Under the pieces are notes generated by a model. The model was given only the letters and a program-made list of their open reading frames with translations, did no database searches and was not told the DNA's origin. DNA of 64,000 nt. It comes from Onstottus_B sp049273855. GTDB lineage: Bacteria; Acidobacteriota; Blastocatellia; UBA7656. The translations under genes and the position numbers were made by a program. Numbering within the stretch: position 1 is the first letter of the stretch; every line of letters begins with the position of its first letter. Positions 62,139-64,000 of this stretch are shown one piece after another. The stretch lies in assembly GCA_049273855.1 (NCBI GenBank), contig JBASRN010000095.1, positions 5,435-69,434 of the forward strand, given 5' to 3'.

Positions 62139-62699
62139 TCAGAGCCGGAACAAATCGGCCAACTTCACACGAAAGCCGGGTAACACCGACGAGGTCATCT
62201 CATCGTCGCCGGCGAAGATGGCGGCCACTTCCAATCCTTCCTCGCCAAGCCGGCAGACTTCGACAGACCGGTTGACCAGATCCACAAGCCAGTATTCCTT
62301 GACACCGAAGCGGCCATAAACACGCCGCTTCAGAACTCGGTCGCGCCGCTCGTTCTCAGCTCCAGGAGAAATGATCTCAATGACCAGATCGGGCGCGCCG
62401 TTCAGTCGATCTCCGGATGCGATCTCCGCGCGCCGTTCATTTGTGAAGAAGACTATGTCAGGGATCACACCGTTAAAGTCATCAAAGATAACCCCTGGAC
62501 CCGGCACAACGATCCCGATCGGGTTGTCGGTCAGAAATGACCCAAGTGCCATCAGAAAGTTCTGCAGCGTAATCTGGTGAGTGAGGCTGGGTGCGCGGGA
62601 CATGTAGATCTCCCCCTCGATTAGCTCATATTTGTTGCCGTCGTCCGGGGTGCAATCCAGGTCCGCGATGGTAAGCACCGGTTGAATCTGTCTGTTCAT
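62139..62699 (-). CDS. Uma2 family (DUF820) nuclease-fold protein
   Basis: The 186-residue protein starts at ATG 62699; the longer frame is from the repeat at 62773. It has the restriction-endonuclease-like Uma2 motifs: KYELIEGEIYMSRAPSLTHQ (first Glu), VIPDIVFFTNER (catalytic Asp), GAPDLVIEIISPGAENERRD (PDLVIE...SP) and YGRFGVKEYWLVDLVNRS. Uma2 proteins are common in cyanobacteria and other phyla; some may be transposon-linked, but their role is unproven. No transposase or target sites are adjacent. Confidence 0.9.
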   Translation of the reverse strand: MNRQIQPVLTIADLDCTPDDGNKYELIEGEIYMSRAPSLTHQITLQNFLMALGSFLTDNPIGIVVPGPGVIFDDFNGVIPDIVFFTNERRAEIASGDRLNGAPDLVIEIISPGAENERRDRVLKRRVYGRFGVKEYWLVDLVNRSVEVCRLGEEGLEVAAIFAGDDEMTSSVLPGFRVKLADLFRL

Positions 62700-62772
62700 A
62701 AAGCCTCCGCGATCATTGCCGAGCAGTAGGTTGGGGATCATCTTAGCAGACGAACATGCGAACGCGAACTTC

Positions 62773-62923
62773 GTAGTGGGGTAATAATGTGTTGATGCGT
62801 GGCGGCGCCTCTCCTGCCACGAAGACTCTAAGACACAAAGCCGCACAAAGAAAGGCTTTGTGGACCTTGGTGTGATTGGTGGCTTCGTGGCGAAACTCTT
62901 CTCAACACGCATTGCACCACTAC
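62773..62923. repeat. Complete ~151-bp copy of the GTAGTGG palindromic (MITE-like) element
   Basis: Begins GTAGTGGGGTAATAATGTG, ends TCTCAACACGCATTGCACC plus ACTAC; these are imperfect inverted termini. The inner part has CCTGCCACGAAGACTCTAAG and AAAGCCGCACAAAG-AAAG-CTTTGTGG. It is the same element as 49122-49270 but in the opposite orientation. It lies between the Uma2 and Sua5 genes. No target-site duplication is visible. Confidence 0.9.
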
Positions 62924-62942
62924 CCGGACTTTCGGCCGTTCG

Positions 62943-63947
62943 CTACTCGGCGTCGGAAGCCGCCCGTCGCAAACGGTCCATAACTGCCGCGCCTTCGCCC
63001 GCTTCGCTGATGCCCTCCACAACAATGACGTTCACACCCCGTTGATCAAGCTCGCGCAGAGCTGAGTAGATCGACCGAGCGTACTCGTCAGCTGCGTTCT
63101 CCAGCAGGATCGCGCTGAAGCCGGGATTGTCAATCGCAACCCGGGTGTGTCCGATGAACCCGACTGACCCCTCCTTCAAGAGATCTTCGCAAAGTTGTCT
63201 CACCGATTCCTCCGGCGTGTTTTCAACAAGAACTACGCGCGCGCGGGGGCCGTAGTGCCGATGCCGCGTGCCGGGCGAGCGCCTTAACGCTTCGCCGTTC
63301 TCAGCAAGATCGACCCACCCGATTGTATCGGTAAGCTGCTCGCGCGTGATCCAACCCGGCCGCAGTATCACCGGCGGCGCGGTCGTCATATCCAACACCG
63401 TCGATTCGATCCCGATCTTCGTGGCTCCGCCGTCGAGAATCATGTCGACTCGCCCTTCAAGATCGCCGGCGACATGATCCGCCGTAGTCGGACTCGGCCG
63501 GCCCGCCAGGTTGGCGCTGGGCGCGGCGATTGGTCTTTCGGCTCGGCGGATCAGCTCAAGGGCGATCGGGCTGCGAGGCATTCGCACCGCCACTGTCGCA
63601 AGACCCGCGGAGACTGATTCTGCGACTTCGGGTCTTCGCTTCAAGACCAGCGTCAACGGTCCCGGCCAGAATGCTCCGATCAGCGCTTCGGCCTTGGCGC
63701 CGACATCGTTTGCTACGAGGTCGAGCATCGCGCGGTCGCAGATGTGAACGATCAGCGGGTTGTCGGCGGGTCTGCCTTTGGCTTCGAAGATCCCGCGGAT
63801 GGCGCGCTCGTTCATCGCGTCCGCGCCGAGTCCGTAGACCGTCTCAGTCGGGAAAGCCACTAGCCCGCCGCTGCGGATGATCAAAGCCGCCTCCTGGATC
63901 AACGCCGGGTCGGGATGCTGAGCATTGACTTCAATGATTACTGTCAT
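62943..63947 (-). CDS. L-threonylcarbamoyladenylate synthase (Sua5)
   Basis: The 334-residue enzyme starts at ATG 63947. The YrdC/Sua5 domain shows IIRSGGLVAFPTETVYGLGADA, KGRPADNPLIVHI, FWPGPLTLVLKR, VAVRMPRSPIALELI and PSANLAGRPSPT, with IESTVLDMTTAPPVILRPG toward its end. A C-terminal Sua5 domain (about 200-334) follows, so it is the long Sua5 form rather than short TsaC. It makes threonylcarbamoyl-AMP for tRNA t6A modification. The last 53 bp of the window hold nothing further. Confidence 0.95.
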   Translation of the reverse strand: MTVIIEVNAQHPDPALIQEAALIIRSGGLVAFPTETVYGLGADAMNERAIRGIFEAKGRPADNPLIVHICDRAMLDLVANDVGAKAEALIGAFWPGPLTLVLKRRPEVAESVSAGLATVAVRMPRSPIALELIRRAERPIAAPSANLAGRPSPTTADHVAGDLEGRVDMILDGGATKIGIESTVLDMTTAPPVILRPGWITREQLTDTIGWVDLAENGEALRRSPGTRHRHYGPRARVVLVENTPEESVRQLCEDLLKEGSVGFIGHTRVAIDNPGFSAILLENAADEYARSIYSALRELDQRGVNVIVVEGISEAGEGAAVMDRLRRAASDAE

Positions 63948-64000
63948 GGCGCGGAGATCAAGGCTGACTTGCTGTCTAGATGAGGCGATCAACATTGACA

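Overview
The window is a chromosomal stretch of a high-GC Gram-negative bacterium. The best guess is an Acidobacteriota member, plausibly class Blastocatellia. This is an inference from gene content: a ~1080-residue TonB-dependent receptor with a carboxypeptidase-regulatory N-terminal domain, a Ser/Thr kinase with TPRs, DUF885 and S9 peptidases, a secreted PRC-type cytochrome, a secreted copper amine oxidase, CarD, an RRM protein and PQQ-type glucose/sorbosone dehydrogenases. No rRNA, tRNA, CRISPR array, prophage or complete insertion sequence was seen.

Layout. 1-12 kb: the 3' part of lon, small unknown membrane proteins, a DinB protein, an RRM protein next to CarD, a secreted S9 peptidase, a secreted serine hydrolase whose ribosome-binding region is a (GA)16 microsatellite, phosphofructokinase, and a decayed ribbon-helix-helix/RelE toxin-antitoxin remnant. 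12-24 kb: a kinase-TPR protein, DUF2270, a CtpA-like S41 protease, an FAD oxidoreductase, the large TonB receptor, a strong hairpin and lysA. 24-31 kb (minus strand): a secreted esterase-TPR protein, a DUF885 peptidase translationally coupled to a serpin lipoprotein, and a copper amine oxidase. 31-41 kb (minus strand): a lysine/diaminopimelate cluster in the order dapE, asd, lysC, dapB, dapA, dapD, yefM-like antitoxin, aminotransferase. With lysA this gives every step of the succinylase pathway except dapF; tdk and a TPR protein lie just upstream. 41-49 kb: gamma-glutamyltransferase, PRC-type cytochrome, an orphan DUF433 antitoxin, dipeptidase, a diiron protein, and an AidB-like acyl-CoA dehydrogenase coupled to a TfoX-N protein. 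49-64 kb: PAP2 phosphatase, two PQQ-type dehydrogenases, DinB, nucleotidyltransferase-GNAT pair, a YbbA/YbbP-like ABC exporter divergent from a TesA-like esterase, a zinc alcohol dehydrogenase, MmcQ/YjbR, Uma2 and Sua5/TsaC.

The most striking feature that genes do not explain is the density of short dispersed intergenic repeats, which fill most of the larger gaps. I distinguish a ~150-bp MITE-like palindrome (two full copies in opposite orientation plus partial ones), a palindrome with TTGTACGGGCGG ends, elements built on CAGATGAACAC, ATCCGTG and CAACCCC motifs, and heptamer tandem repeats. Their reading-through creates false N-terminal extensions on many ORFs, so several start codons are placed here downstream of the longest ORF.

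Three antitoxin-type genes lack a toxin partner: a frameshifted RHH antitoxin, a YefM-like gene embedded in the lysine cluster, and DUF433. Several pairs (DUF885-serpin, yefM-aminotransferase, TfoX-AidB, ABC ATPase-permease, nucleotidyltransferase-GNAT) overlap by 4 nt at ATGA or GTGA, which suggests translational coupling.
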